From: Panicum virgatum
Lineage: Eukaryota; Streptophyta; Magnoliopsida; Poales; Poaceae
Assembly: GCF_016808335.1 (NCBI RefSeq)
Contig: NC_053147.1
Span: 17,780,913-17,844,912, forward strand
Reading direction: 5' to 3'
Length of the DNA: 64,000 nt
Shown: one piece after another, positions 1 to 10,361 of the stretch
How positions within the stretch are numbered: position 1 is the first letter of the stretch
How the letters are laid out: each line of letters starts with the position of its first letter
Made by a program: the position numbers and the translations under genes
The notes under the pieces: generated by a model
What the model saw: only the letters and a program-made list of their open reading frames with translations
Databases searched by the model: none
Told to the model about the DNA's origin: nothing

Positions 1-82
1 TCCTTAAGGGAGATCGGTTTGGGAGCAGTAGTGGTGCCCGTGGCCTTGCTGCATCTGGACTCTGGAGACCTGTACAGGTGTA
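1..82. other. Left edge, no gene seen
   Basis: Short flank before the first retrotransposon. No coding signal or recognisable repeat. It is followed at 83-87 by CTAAC, the left target-site copy of the gypsy element. Confidence 0.5.
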
Positions 83-596
83 CTAACTGTTGACACCCAA
101 AATTGGCACGATTCATGTTTTTTTGGACAATCTGGACAGACCGGTCAGACCTCTCTTCTAAACTGGTCAGACCGGTCTAGATAAGTTTGTCAAATTGCCA
201 AATGGACTACACCATTGCGTAGATCTCGTCGAGACTATAGAAATGCATATATAGAACGTCCAATTTGGAGTCCGGATGAGGGAGTTATGCCTCCCGGAAG
301 ACCTGCACCCCGGTCTGACCGGTCCAGAGCGGTCAGACCTGTCCGGAGACCGGTCAGACCGGTCCGAAATGCCCAATCCGAGTTAGGAGTTATATTTTGA
401 CACGGGATTTGATAGGGTTCCGACTTCTAACGGGTACAGACCTCCCCACCCTATATATATGAAGGGCCACGGCCGATTGAGGGTAATCCCAATCGAGTCA
501 CACATTTATCCTTTACTTTTTACCTCCAAACCCTAACTTTTTCAACCCCATCTGCTGTTCTTCGCTCGTCTCTACGGCGTTCGAGGATGTTCTGAG

Positions 597-1231
597 CAGG
601 GTTCACCAAACCGGCCGGAACCGGTCCGGTTACCGCGGTTACCGGTCTAACCGGCCCGGACCGGTTCCGGTTCCGGCCGGTTTTAAACCGGCCCAAATTC
701 AAATTTTAAATTTGAATTCTAAAAAATGGAAAAATCCCAAAAAAACCTTAAAAATACTTCAAGTTGCGACGAATTTAATGATGTCAAATTTTTTCAAATA
801 TTCGTTCATTTAGTATACTTTGCGAGCATTTGAAGTTAAACAAAAAAACGTGCATACAAAAATATACAAATACAATGTAAAAATAGTACAAAAAAGAGTT
901 GGAGGGTTCATTTAGGCTAAAACATGTTATACAAACATTCATTTAGTATACTTTGCGGATATTTGAATTTAAACAAAAAAAAGAAAAAAATTAAATTTAG
1001 CGTGTTACCAGTCAAACCGACCGGTTACCAGTCAAACCGACTGGTAACCGGTCAAACCGGACCGGTAAACCGGTCTAACCGGCCGGTTAGCCGTTCGAAA
1101 CCGGTATAACTACTGGTTTTGAATTCAAATTTGAGTTTGACCGGTTTTTACCGGTAACCGGTCAAACCGGACCGGTTAGCCGGAACTAGGCGTCGGCGGT
1201 TCGGTCCAAACGGTCGGATAAAAAAACCCTG
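597..1231. mobile_element. Non-autonomous hAT-like element nested in the 5' LTR
   Basis: The element is 635 bp, with terminal inverted repeat CAGGGTT / AACCCTG, and is flanked by a perfect 8-bp duplication GTTCTGAG at 589-596 and 1232-1239. The 3' LTR has the uninterrupted site once (GTTCTGAG at about 8307-8314), which confirms the insertion. Both subterminal regions are dense in CGGTT/AACCGG words such as ACCGGTCAAACCGG, and the middle is AT-rich. No transposase reading frame is present. An 8-bp TSD with CAGGG ends is characteristic of hAT elements. Confidence 0.9.
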
Positions 1232-1358
1232 GTTCTGAGTAGCCTGCTGATCTCACAGCAACCCTAGATTCACGAGCTCCGACGGGGTCCCTCCCGAGCT
1301 CATGGTTCTAGGTCTTCGCCGTCTTCCTGGAGTACCGGTCTGACCGGTCCGCTATACC

Positions 1359-2343
1359 TAGGGCTGGGCATTCGGTTCTAACCGAACCGATCTCGGTTCG
1401 GTTCCTCGGTTCTTTTGAAAATTCGGTTCCAAGAAAATAGGAACCGATCGGTTCTTTTCAGATATAGGAACCGACAAATTTCGGTTTCGGTTCTTTCGGT
1501 TCGGTTCCGGCTCTAACCGAAAGAACCGAGTGTTCACAGAATAAAAAAAAGATCTCGGGCAGTCAGGCGGAGGGAGCCACCGCGGGCTCGCGGCGCCGGC
1601 GAGCCACGCACGCGCTGGCCGCGCGCCTGCTGGGGCCTGGGGTGGCCGCCGCAGCCGCGCACGCGCTGGATCCGCGCGCTCCGGGAAGAGGAGGTCGACG
1701 GAGGAGCTGAGGAGGTGCGTCGTTGGGGTCTTGGGAGAGAAGGTGCGAGCGGCCGAGAGCGTCGTCCTCTGCCTCCTCCACTGCAAGACCTGCTGCCGTG
1801 AGCTCCTCCGGGGGCAGGCGCTGGGCGTGGGCAGCCGGGGTCGGCGAGCCGCGAGCTCTGGCCGGTGGGCGGTGGCGAGCGAAGCCCAGCTCTGAGGGCG
1901 CGCGTGGTCGGCGGGGGGGGGGGGGGGGCGGGGGGCGAGGGAGGCCGGGGGCGGGGGTCTACGGCGGCCGGGGGCGAGGGAGGCCGGGGGCGAGGGTTTG
2001 CGGCGGCAGGCGCTGGTGGTCGGGGGTAGGGGATGCGGCGGCCGGCGCTGGGGTTGAGGGTTGGGGATGGATGCGGACGTCAGTCGGTGGCTCGGTACGG
2101 GGGCCTGTGACCCTAGTTTGCCTTAGTTGGGCCGGTGCTGGGCTTGATGATTTAATGGGCTGGGGTGGATGTGCATTAGTTTGGTTCTTTCGGTTAACCC
2201 GGGAACCGAACCGAATTAACTGAGTAAATTCGGTTCCCGAGAAGAAGGGACCGAACAGGAACCAAAATTACTCGGTTTCGGTTCTTTCGGTTTCGGTTCT
2301 CGGTTATTTCGGTTCGGTTCTCGATTAAATTTGCCCAGCCCGA
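1359..2343. mobile_element. Second hAT-like element nested in the 5' LTR
   Basis: The element is 985 bp, starts TAGGGCTGGGCA and ends TTTGCCCAGCCCGA, giving a TIR of about 12 bp. It is flanked by a perfect 8-bp duplication GCTATACC at 1351-1358 and 2344-2351; the empty site is present in the 3' LTR. Both ends carry reiterated ACCGAACCG/CGGTTCGGTT words. The centre (about 1555-2060) is very GC-rich with a G-run near 1912-1928 and could be captured genomic DNA. It encodes no transposase; the GC-rich open frames in it look spurious. Confidence 0.9.
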
Positions 2344-2461
2344 GCTATACCGGTCTAACCGGTCGGCGCAGGGAGGCTGCTGGTGTTGATCGTTTTGACG
2401 ATCTTGCTGCGCGTTCTAGCGTGTTCGAGTGTGTGACCAGATTTTGCGTCAACACACTTTT

Positions 2462-2479
2462 TGGCGACTCCGCTGGGGA
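2462..2479 (+). other. Primer binding site of the gypsy element
   Basis: TGGCGACTCCGCTGGGGA lies 7 bases after the end of the 5' LTR. It begins with TGG, as expected for pairing with a tRNA 3' CCA end. PBS sequences of this kind have been ascribed to tRNA-Arg in Tat/Ogre elements; the exact tRNA was not verified here. Confidence 0.7.
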
Positions 2480-2526
2480 CAGATTAATCTAGTTTTTAAA
2501 CCGATCTATTCTAGTTCTAAAAGAAG

Positions 2527-2808
2527 ATGGGCGTCATCACCAACCTCGACGAAGGCAACATCTCCATATCTATCGAGGAACTCAGCGAGGAGGAGCGCCA
2601 AGAGTACTTGGTGGTCAGGGAGCACTTCAAAGCACAATTCTTAAAGGGATTCAAGAAAAATCAGCAAGGCCAGGTCACGAGGGTTCAAGACTTTGTGATG
2701 CCCTCCTTCACGCTCAAGAATAAGCAAGTCGAGGTAATAAGCAATGTAAGCACTTCATCTTCCGACTTGTTATCCAATTATCATCTATTATGGATAAAAA
2801 ATTGCTGA
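2527..2808 (+). CDS. Gypsy gag N-terminal segment
   Basis: A 93-codon frame beginning MGVITNLDEGN follows the PBS closely. It contains an acidic segment and a basic stretch (FKKNQQGQ), and the second half (VQDFVMPSFTLKNKQVEVI) resembles the extreme N-terminus of gag leaders in this type of rice and sorghum element. It ends 13 bases before the next ATG, in another frame, so gag was probably once continuous here. It is not a host gene. Confidence 0.5.
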   Translation: MGVITNLDEGNISISIEELSEEERQEYLVVREHFKAQFLKGFKKNQQGQVTRVQDFVMPSFTLKNKQVEVISNVSTSSSDLLSNYHLLWIKNC

Positions 2809-2821
2809 TATATATAAGCCC

Positions 2822-5065
2822 ATGAATGATTTAAAAGATCAAATAGATATCATGAAAAAAGGCAAATCCGTAGATGATAATTATGCTTTCCAAACTGCTA
2901 ATTCATCGGCTACGCCAGCATCTGTTCAAGAACCACTATATGGCATGCCGACGAACTATTTTGCTGGGCAAACATCACCATTGCAGCTGGTACAGTCGAA
3001 TGCGGCTGGACTGGTCAAACCGGTCCAACAGACTGGTCAGACCGGTGCGATGGTGGTCAGCCCAGTAACATCTACACCGAACACGTCTACTCTTTGCTCG
3101 GCAATCCTTAGCCGAACCAATGAGATGACAAATTATGTGCAGCCTTCTCCTTCACAAGAATCTGGTTCTCCACATGAACCGATTTTTGTTAATGTACATG
3201 AAAATTCTGCGGGACATGCACCGATAAGTTCAGTTCAGAGGATGGTACAAGATAATCCTATAGAACATCGTCTTACTTCTGTAGCACAAGCATCCACGAG
3301 TGGTAGATGCAAAGCCGATCCCGCTAGGTTAAAAGAGGATCCGGCTAGCGCGATGAAAACTAAATTCGGTGTGGATATAGGTAATTCTATATTATACCAA
3401 AAGCCATATCCTGCTGAATTTGATTTAGTTTCTTTTCCTGCTGGTTGGTGTGTTCCTGATTTTGAGAAATTTAGTGGTGATGATAATAGAGCACCTTGGG
3501 AGCACATTGACCAATATATCTTACAACTAGGAAAAACTGGTTTCCATGAGGCTTTGCGCATTCGCTTGTTTTCATTATCTTTGACTGGAACCGCTTTTTC
3601 TTGGTTTTCTTCATTGGCCCCGAATTCTATTCAATCTTGGAATCAGTTGGAACGTAAGTTTCATGATCGTTTTTATAATGGGCACAATGAAGCTAAACTG
3701 TCGGATTTGGCATCGGTTAGGCAAGGCCAAGATGAGCCTGCTTCAGATTACTTCCGAAGGTTTAAAGATATCAAAAACCGATGTTTAAATTTAACAGTTT
3801 CTGAAAAGCAATTGGCTGATTTGGCTTTTGATGGTTTGCATTCTTATTTGAAAAAAGAACTCGAAGGCTTTGAGTACCACACTGTTAATTATTTGCACAT
3901 GAAAGTCTTGAGTTTAGAATTTAGACTCCAGAACACAAAAGATGTCCATAATACTCATCGGTCCATACATGTTGATTGTAAATCTGATTCGGACGATGAG
4001 AAAAAGGATGTTGCTGAATTCATATGGCCATCAGATGCTAAGCCATGTTCTTGTTCATCGCTTAAGCCGATTCCAAAGAATCGGCAAGAACAAGCTCGTT
4101 TCACTTTTGATGTTTCTAAGTGTGATCATATATTTGATGAATTGTTTATAAGTGGAAACATCAAGTTGTCTCATGTCATACCGCCGCTTGAGGAGCTGAA
4201 GCGGCATGCATATTGCAAGTGGTATAATACTTTTTCTCATGCAACTAATGATTGCAATATCTTTCGTCGAAAAATCCAATCGGCCGTTAATGAAGAACGA
4301 TTGGTAATGCTTGAGGTAAAAGATGACAAGACATCATTCCCTGTCCATACGATTGATTTGGATAATGTCAAGGTTCTCATTCGGTCGGAACAAGCCGAAG
4401 GAGCAAAAGGGGAAAATATTATCATTGGTGAGCCAAGGCCGAAAAATATCAATGACAAGATTCAGGCTAGGGAAGTGACGATGGAGAAGACTCCTGATGG
4501 AAAGGAGTCACTAAAGATCACTGTCAAAGCTTCAAGACCCCGGGGGCAAGAAAGTTGCTCTCAAAAGACGAGTCGGCCTGCAACTCAGGCACGACCGGTC
4601 AGACCGGTTGCCTCAACCGGTCAGACCGGTCAGACAAAAGGTCGGCCCAGAACTTTCAAGCCTAAGCGCCCGGATGGAGGTACTCGGAAGGTTAATAAGT
4701 CGAAGGTGCAGGGGAGTTCTACAAAGCAGAAGCTCACCTTCGCTCAGCTACTGCACAAGTACACAAAGGCCGTTCCAAAAGACCGGCCACTAAAAAAAGG
4801 ACCAAGTTCACCTTCACGTCAAGGCAAGCATTCTTCTCCTAGGGGAGAATCCAGCAAGCGTGCACTACATTATTCCCTTCTCAGAAGGTGTATGCTACTA
4901 CGCTGTCGGCGTCACCGGCATCGGGTTTTTCTTATCCTACATGGGGGCATGAAGGAATTTGGATGTATTGTTATCCAATGCTATACCCACCATCTCACCA
5001 TAGGGAGGAGGATCACAGAAGACCTGTGTTCGGCAAGGTTGCACGACCAGTGCATGACCAATTGA
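2822..5065 (+). CDS. gag: Gypsy gag polyprotein
   Basis: This 747-codon frame contains a retrotransposon gag core at about residues 215-370, recognisable from FSGDDNRAPWEHIDQY, GTAFSWFSSL, SWNQLERKFHDRF and DYFRRFKDIKNRCLNL. Gag proteins of this family assemble the cytoplasmic particle that packages element RNA. Further on, a Cys/His-containing segment (HAYCKWYNTFSHATNDC, about residues 461-477) resembles the zinc-finger-like motif of Tat gag. Several palindromic ACCGGT motifs lie inside the frame and are read as RPVRPV or TGQTGQT. The frame degrades after about residue 690, where a shift moves the true reading to the next frame. The start at 2822 is simply the first ATG. Confidence 0.85.
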   Translation: MNDLKDQIDIMKKGKSVDDNYAFQTANSSATPASVQEPLYGMPTNYFAGQTSPLQLVQSNAAGLVKPVQQTGQTGAMVVSPVTSTPNTSTLCSAILSRTNEMTNYVQPSPSQESGSPHEPIFVNVHENSAGHAPISSVQRMVQDNPIEHRLTSVAQASTSGRCKADPARLKEDPASAMKTKFGVDIGNSILYQKPYPAEFDLVSFPAGWCVPDFEKFSGDDNRAPWEHIDQYILQLGKTGFHEALRIRLFSLSLTGTAFSWFSSLAPNSIQSWNQLERKFHDRFYNGHNEAKLSDLASVRQGQDEPASDYFRRFKDIKNRCLNLTVSEKQLADLAFDGLHSYLKKELEGFEYHTVNYLHMKVLSLEFRLQNTKDVHNTHRSIHVDCKSDSDDEKKDVAEFIWPSDAKPCSCSSLKPIPKNRQEQARFTFDVSKCDHIFDELFISGNIKLSHVIPPLEELKRHAYCKWYNTFSHATNDCNIFRRKIQSAVNEERLVMLEVKDDKTSFPVHTIDLDNVKVLIRSEQAEGAKGENIIIGEPRPKNINDKIQAREVTMEKTPDGKESLKITVKASRPRGQESCSQKTSRPATQARPVRPVASTGQTGQTKGRPRTFKPKRPDGGTRKVNKSKVQGSSTKQKLTFAQLLHKYTKAVPKDRPLKKGPSSPSRQGKHSSPRGESSKRALHYSLLRRCMLLRCRRHRHRVFLILHGGMKEFGCIVIQCYTHHLTIGRRITEDLCSARLHDQCMTN

Positions 5066-5099
5066 GATCCAACCAATCAGGTTAGAGGCGGCAGCCTGC

Positions 5100-5892
5100 A
5101 CCGGTCAGACCGACCGGTCTCATCAGAGGCCGGACAAAACTCATTCTCCAAGACAGGTTTACCGTGTCAAGGAGAAGAAAGAAGAGGTACAACCCACTAT
5201 TGATCCAGAGAAAGCTAAAGCCGATGATATTGTGCAAATCGGCAATATCAAAGTGGTTGTCAATGATGCGGGTACAAGACCGATCGTTTTTGGTAAATCG
5301 GTCAATCCTTCTATTCAAAGGCCGATCATGGCTAATGATCATGAGGCTAGCAGCAGTAACTCGACATCAAAGTACTTTCAACCAAGATGGTGTCCTTCGG
5401 GGTTGACTCGTACTCAAAGAAGGAAGCTGCAGTGTCTACATGCTCAGGAGAAGAAGGAAAAAAGAGTTCAAGAGGCTGAGGGACAAACAATCCGACCACT
5501 ACAGACCAATGGTCCCTCAAGCCAAGGTATGGAGGGTCAAAGCAGTTGACCAGCCAGCACGACCGGTCGAACCGCCTCAGGAGATCGGTCTGACCGGTAC
5601 AAGTGACCGGTCTGACCGCCCAGAGCAACCGGTCAGACCAGTTGAGGTTGCAGTAGAACAGAAAGCCGAATCGGCAATGTCTGTTTCGGTTCTTTGCGAT
5701 GGAGAAACACCGCTAACATTCTCGGTACAAGGTAATGAGGAGCTAGTGGATCATGAGGCTACACCAAAAGAACAGCAATATGAAGCTCGACGACATTTAA
5801 GTGCTCGAGGGGCAAAATATTGGGAAATGATAATTTACCTCATGAAGTTTCTATGCAGCAGATCAGTTTGCAAGGGGCTCTCAAGACTTTGA
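5100..5892 (+). pseudogene. Gypsy gag-pol linker, frameshifted remnant
   Basis: Overlapping frames at 5232-5549 and 5440-5892 give pieces such as PRWCPSGLTRTQRRKLQ followed by an EKKEK basic/acidic stretch, which I recognise as the segment between gag and protease-RT in grass Tat-like elements. An aspartic protease motif is not clear. The true reading frame shifts at least twice. Inserted RPVRP-coding ACCGGT palindromes are frequent. Sequence between about 5893 and 6070 is a scrambled remnant; the conserved RT motifs are absent. Confidence 0.6.
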
Positions 5893-6069
5893 TAATGTAT
5901 TTGAGGTCTTGAGCTGGTTGAAAATTGCAACATCAGTGGATAAAAGCCGAATTAGAAGTTTTTCAATTCGAGCTAGAAAATTAGCAAACTATTTGTAATA
6001 AGGCATATTGATGCTCTTACTTCTATTCTTCGGTTAAAGAATGAAACCGAATTTACTTGGGGGGCAGAA

Positions 6070-6621
6070 TAGCAAGAGGTCTTTGAAAAGATCAAGGTTT
6101 ATTTGTCTTCACCACCTGTGCTCAAGATGCCTAGGAGAGGGGTTCCTTTCAGGCTTTATGTGGCTGCTGAAGACAAGATCATTGTGGCTGTTTTGACTCA
6201 AGAAACCGAAGACAATGAGTATGTCATCACTTATATAAGCCGACGACTTATTGATGCGGAGACAAGGTATACTCTTACTGAGAAGTTATGTTTGTCTCTC
6301 TATTATGCTTGTACTAAATTGAAGCATTATCTACTATCTAGTACTTGCATAGTAGTATGTCAAACCGATGTTCTCAAGCGCATGTTACAAAAGCCGATTT
6401 TAAATGATAGAATCGGCGAGTGGGCTTATGCTTTAGTTGAATATGATTTGGCTTGTGAATCCTTGGAATCTATGAGAGGCCAAATCATAGCGGATTTCAT
6501 TGTTGAGCATCGGATTAATGATAAGCATGCTTTGGGAATCGGCTATGTTACTTGCACACCACAGAATTATATTTCGATAGATCGGTTTGTGATGATGGTC
6601 AAAGAATTGGTGCTGTCTTGA
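6070..6621 (+). pseudogene. Gypsy RT thumb and RNase H remnant
   Basis: The frame from about 6100 reads LSSPPVLKMPRRGVPFRLYV, then ITYISRRLIDAETRYT, LSLYYACTKLKHYL and GQIIADFIVEH. These are the standard blocks of the RNase H domain that follows reverse transcriptase in Ty3/gypsy pol. The RT palm and fingers are missing upstream, apparently through an internal deletion, so no functional polymerase can be made. The frame is lost near 6600, where the next domain begins in another frame. Confidence 0.85.
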
Positions 6622-6802
6622 TTTCTCCAAGTGGTGGTATTCTGAGTTCTCAAACCGATCAAAGGAGGATTGCATAAATAATCAAGTTGAGTATGAAGCC
6701 CTCTTATTTGACTTGGAATTTTTGCAATCTACGGGCGTGAAACGTGTTGAAACCTTTGGTGATTCACTTCTGATGGTGCAGCAAGTATTCGAGGTATGCT
6801 AA
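6583..6802 (+). pseudogene. Second RNase H-like domain (aRNH type), broken
   Basis: Just after the first RNase H, another frame gives CDDGQRIGAVLISPSGG. After a one-base shift near 6673 it continues NNQVEYEALLFDLEFL and VETFGDSLLMVQQV. The arrangement of GxGAVLxSP, NNxxEYEAL and GDS is that of the extra RNase H known from plant Tat elements. The shift destroys it. This is the main evidence for placing the element in the Tat lineage. Confidence 0.65.
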
Positions 6803-7295
6803 TGATATAATGGATATTTAAATGCATATCTTGACAAGTACCTCGATATTATTTCTTCCTTCAACGAATTTGTTATAAGATATATACCAAGGGAAGAGAA
6901 TGGACAGACTATTGCTATGGCTAAGCAAGCATCTGGCTAATAAATTATGAAGAAATATTTTCATATTCAAAAGCCGATGCAAGCAAAAGCCAGGTTGCAG
7001 GATCTGGACGAACCGGTCCGACCGGTCGATGCTACCGGTCTGACCGCCTAGACCGGTCTGACCGGTCATGAGACCGGTCTGACCGTCCAGACTGCTGGAG
7101 ACACCAATTCGGCTATGAAAGGTGATTCATCACTAAAGCCGAAGATCAGGACTAGAGGGTTCCTGTAATCTCCTATCTAAAGATCTTGGTCGCGGTGTAG
7201 AAAAGGATATTTGGTGGATAACAGTTAAAAATGTTTTAGTCAACGATAAGCTCTATCGTTGAATAGCCGAATATTTATTTCTTAAACGTTTGAGC

Positions 7296-7640
7296 TCAGA
7301 TCAGGCCAAAGTTGCCATGAGGAACGTTCATGAAGATATTTGTGGTATACATCAATCGGCTCCAAAGATGAAGTAGTTGTTTAAAAGAGCCGATTTGTAC
7401 GAGCTTGCCATGATGTCTGATTCTTTCAAGCAGTATAAGGGATGTGAAGAATGTTAGTGGTTTGCCCACTGTGTTGATACATCCTATTATCAAATCATGG
7501 TCGTTCCGAGGTTGAGGATTTGGATTTCATTGATTAAATTAATCCTCCATCTTTAAAGAGTCATTGCTTCGTGTTAATTGCTACAGATTATTCTACTAAA
7601 TAGACTGAAGTGGTTCTTTTGAAGAACATGATTCACAGCC
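7296..7640 (+). pseudogene. Gypsy integrase remnant
   Basis: Translation gives VHEDICGIHQSAPKMK, a stop, then KRADLYELAMMSD and YKGCEEC followed by another stop. This is the His-His-Cys-Cys zinc finger of integrase with two in-frame stops (tag). A short piece of the catalytic core follows (FVLIATDYSTK region, near 7568-7602). The remainder of the core is deleted before the 3' LTR. Several ACCGGT palindromes lie between this and the RNase H remnants (about 7010-7090). Confidence 0.7.
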
Positions 7641-7816
7641 GAGATAATTTATACTCAGGCTTATCCTACTTGCACCAGATGACATGGTCATACACACTAT
7701 CGTCATTGAAAGCAAGAGGTGATTAGTGCGTAGGTGCTTCTCATTGTTCAAGTGTATTTTTGGGCTTTGAGAAATGTTTCTTGGCACGCAAGCTTTACCA
7801 AGAAACAGGGGGCATA

Positions 7817-8535
7817 TGTTGACACCCAAAATTGGCACGATTCAGATTTTCTGGACAATCTGGACAGACCGGTCAGACCTCTCTTCTAAACCGGTCAGAC
7901 CGGTCTAGATAAGTTTGTCAAATGGACTACACCATTGCGTAGATCTCGTCGAGACGATCGAAATGCATATATAGAACGTCCAATTTGGAGTCCGGATGAG
8001 GGAGTTATGCCTCCCGAAAGACCTGCACCTCGGTCTGACCGGTCAGACCAGTCCAGAGCGGCCAGACCGGTCAGACCGGTCCGAAACGCCCAATCCGAGC
8101 TAGTAGTTGTATTTTGACACGGGATTTGATAGAGTTCCGACTTCTAACGGGTACATACCTTCCCACCCTATATATATGAAGGGCCACGGCCGATTGAGGG
8201 TAATCCCAATCGATTCACACATTTATCCTTTATTTTTTACCTCCAAACCCTAACTTTTCCAACCCCATCTGCTGTTCTTCGCTCGTCTCTACGGCGTTCG
8301 AGGATGTTCTGAGTAGCCTACTGATCTCAGAGCAACCCTAGATTCACGAGCTCCGACGGGGTCCCTCCCGAGCTCTTGGTTCTAGGTCTTCGCCGTCTTC
8401 CTGGAGTACCGGTCTGACCGGTCCGCTATACCGGTCTAACCGGTCGGCACAGGGAGACTGCTGGTGTTGATCGTTTTGACGATCTTGCTGCGCGTTTTAG
8501 CGCGTTCGAGTGTGTGACCAGATTTTGCGTCAACA
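7817..8535 (+). repeat. 3' LTR of the gypsy element
   Basis: A 719-bp copy of the LTR without nested insertions, TGTTGACACC to GCGTCAACA. It is followed by the TSD CTAAC at 8536-8540. A purine-rich tract AGAAACAGGGGGCATA immediately upstream is the likely polypurine tract. It retains the empty target sites of both hAT insertions found in the 5' LTR. Confidence 0.93.
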
Positions 8536-8540
8536 CTAAC

Positions 8541-10361
8541 AACATCCCGGAGAGGGACCAGACAGACGAAAGGCAGCAGGGCAGTGCATGGCCACCAAAC
8601 TGTACCCACAGCTTGCAAAGTCTCAAGCCAAGCTTGCAATTGCGTCCATGGTCCAGATAGGCGCCACGCCGCAGCCGCGTGCGGCGCTCTCGGCTCTTCA
8701 TTTGCTCTGGTTTGACGAATACCATCATCACCTAATCTGACTTTCTCAGAAGGTGGTTGAGTCCCCGGGATCTGAACTAACGCAAACCGCCGGTCTGATC
8801 ATCAGGCGTAAGGCCTGCGTCAGGCGTCGCGTCACCCGGCGAGGTCAGCAGTTCTCATCAGGTCAGCCCGGCCCGAGAGTTCTTGGAACCACGGCGCCAG
8901 TGCAGGAGGTCCCGTATATCTTCCCTGCGTCGTCAGCGCTTAACTAGCATCCCCTGCTGTTGACGGTGGCCGTGCGTGGCGCACAGAACAGAGTTACGGG
9001 CCCTCTTCGTCTCCCGTGTCCTTTCTCCTCTGGCAGCTTTCCAAGTCAATCCCTTCTCGTTTCAGAACTTTCCGGCCGGGTCATTCCTGGCTGGCGCGGT
9101 GCACCGTGCGAATGAGCGTCCGCCGGTGAAGGTTGAACCAATACCCGTAGACTAGTGTATTTTTTTCCCCCGGTCCATAAAGCACGAGCTTATAGTAGTG
9201 TTGCAGCACTATGCCAGTTACTATCTTCCTGAACTGCGTTGGTTACGAACGTTTTTTTCTTTCTTTTTCTTTTTTTCTTTTTTGAGAATCGTTGGTTACG
9301 AACGCTGGGTCGGTGGGTGTGTGCTGCAGGCTGCAGAATGGTCTGAAAGTCTGAAACCGTCGCCTTTTGCAGCCCGAAATAAAATTACTGTCTACGACAC
9401 ACATGTCCTTTCCTTTTCTTTTCCTCCGTGCTTATCCGGAGCGGCATCTCGTTTTGCATCTGCCCGTTCTTCAGGAACAGCCAAACTATGGTGAGAATGT
9501 TATCCTACTTGTGCGTGTTGAGGCTGGCAGTGTGAAGGTGGCAGGTGAAGACCGGCGAGTCAAGTCAACCGTCAGGTGCCGGGTTGTGGTAACGGCCGGA
9601 GGCAGGCAGCACGGACTCGCTGACCCTGGGTTCGTTGTAGTTGTAGTTGTAGCCATCAGGGTCATCACCCATGAGCTCACATTAGGGTCGCGTTCTCGGT
9701 GTCTTTTCTTCCGTGGAGTTTGCAAATGCGAGCTTGCGAACCTTCGTTTGGCCTGACCATCACTCGTCGACGGCGGAGGTCGTAGCTACCGCTACTGCGG
9801 TAGGGAACGTGTTTTACGTGGTCTGTGGAAGTACATACATGCATGCCGTGTCTGAATCAGCAACCCTGACACTTCAGACGCAGCGGTTCTCTGCCTGCTG
9901 TTGGCAAACCGAATTCGGTGCTAGATGCAGAGTCTTTCTTCTCATCAGAACTTCGTTATGTACTGTTGTTCAGCAAAAGGGACTTGGTATGGAAGTGACG
10001 ATCTTGCCCTTAAAAGGAAATTGAAGAACGATGGCTCGCGAATCAAGAGCCTAGACTTCAATTTTCAACTTCAAAAATATAAAGTATTTGACAAAATGTG
10101 GACATGTATGCAAAGCTTTCTTTTCCCGTTTCTTTTTCTTTTTTCTTTTTAACCAGAACATGTATGCAACGCAAGCTTTGGTGGGAAGAAGACGGGCCAA
10201 AATTCGGAACCATTGCGAAATGAATTTGCAAGGCCTGCTGCCGGGTTAAAAGTTGAAAGGCTATACCCGATGAGAAAATTGGAGGAGAACCCAACAAAGT
10301 TGGATATACATATACACCATACAAATGATGATTATAATCCAATAAGGAAAAATATGATCTA
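8541..10361. other. Intergenic, no gene supported
   Basis: Several short open frames exist on both strands, but none shows recognisable protein similarity, domain pattern or splice context. The only structure seen is the small T-rich insertion with a 15-bp duplication at 9237-9304. Confidence 0.5.
9237..9304 (-). repeat. Short T-rich insertion flanked by a 15-bp direct repeat
   Basis: CGTTGGTTACGAACG occurs at 9237-9251 and again at 9290-9304, with a 38-bp nearly pure pyrimidine tract ending GAGAAT between. On the minus strand this is an A-rich tail flanked by a target-site duplication of the size made by target-primed reverse transcription. It looks like the extreme 3' end of a truncated LINE or SINE insertion. 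Confidence 0.55.

Larger units (their letters stand above)
88..2454 (+). repeat. 5' LTR of the gypsy element, enlarged by two nested insertions
   Basis: Total length is 2367 bp, against 719 bp for the 3' LTR. Removing the insertions at 597-1231 and 1359-2343 and one copy of each 8-bp TSD leaves about 731 bp, which matches the 3' LTR. A likely TATA segment (CTATATATATGAAGGG) lies near 450-466. The LTR contains several palindromic ACCGGTCTGACCGGT-type motifs. Confidence 0.92.
88..8535 (+). mobile_element. Ty3/gypsy LTR retrotransposon, Tat-like, degenerate
   Basis: Two related LTRs begin TGTTGACACCC and end GCGTCAACA. The element is bounded by perfect 5-bp direct repeats CTAAC at 83-87 and 8536-8540, so the insertion is complete at both ends. 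The internal region holds a gag reading frame, a gag-pol linker, an RNase H remnant, a second RNase H-like remnant of the type known from Tat elements, and an integrase zinc-finger remnant, all on the plus strand. The reverse transcriptase core between about 5890 and 6100 is essentially missing, and later domains carry stops and shifts, so the copy cannot be autonomous. The Tat assignment rests on the second RNase H and is an inference. Confidence 0.93.

Noticed and set aside
1723..2223. 166-codon Gly/Arg-rich frame
   Set aside because: It lies wholly inside a hAT-like element and consists of GC-rich low-complexity sequence with a long G run.
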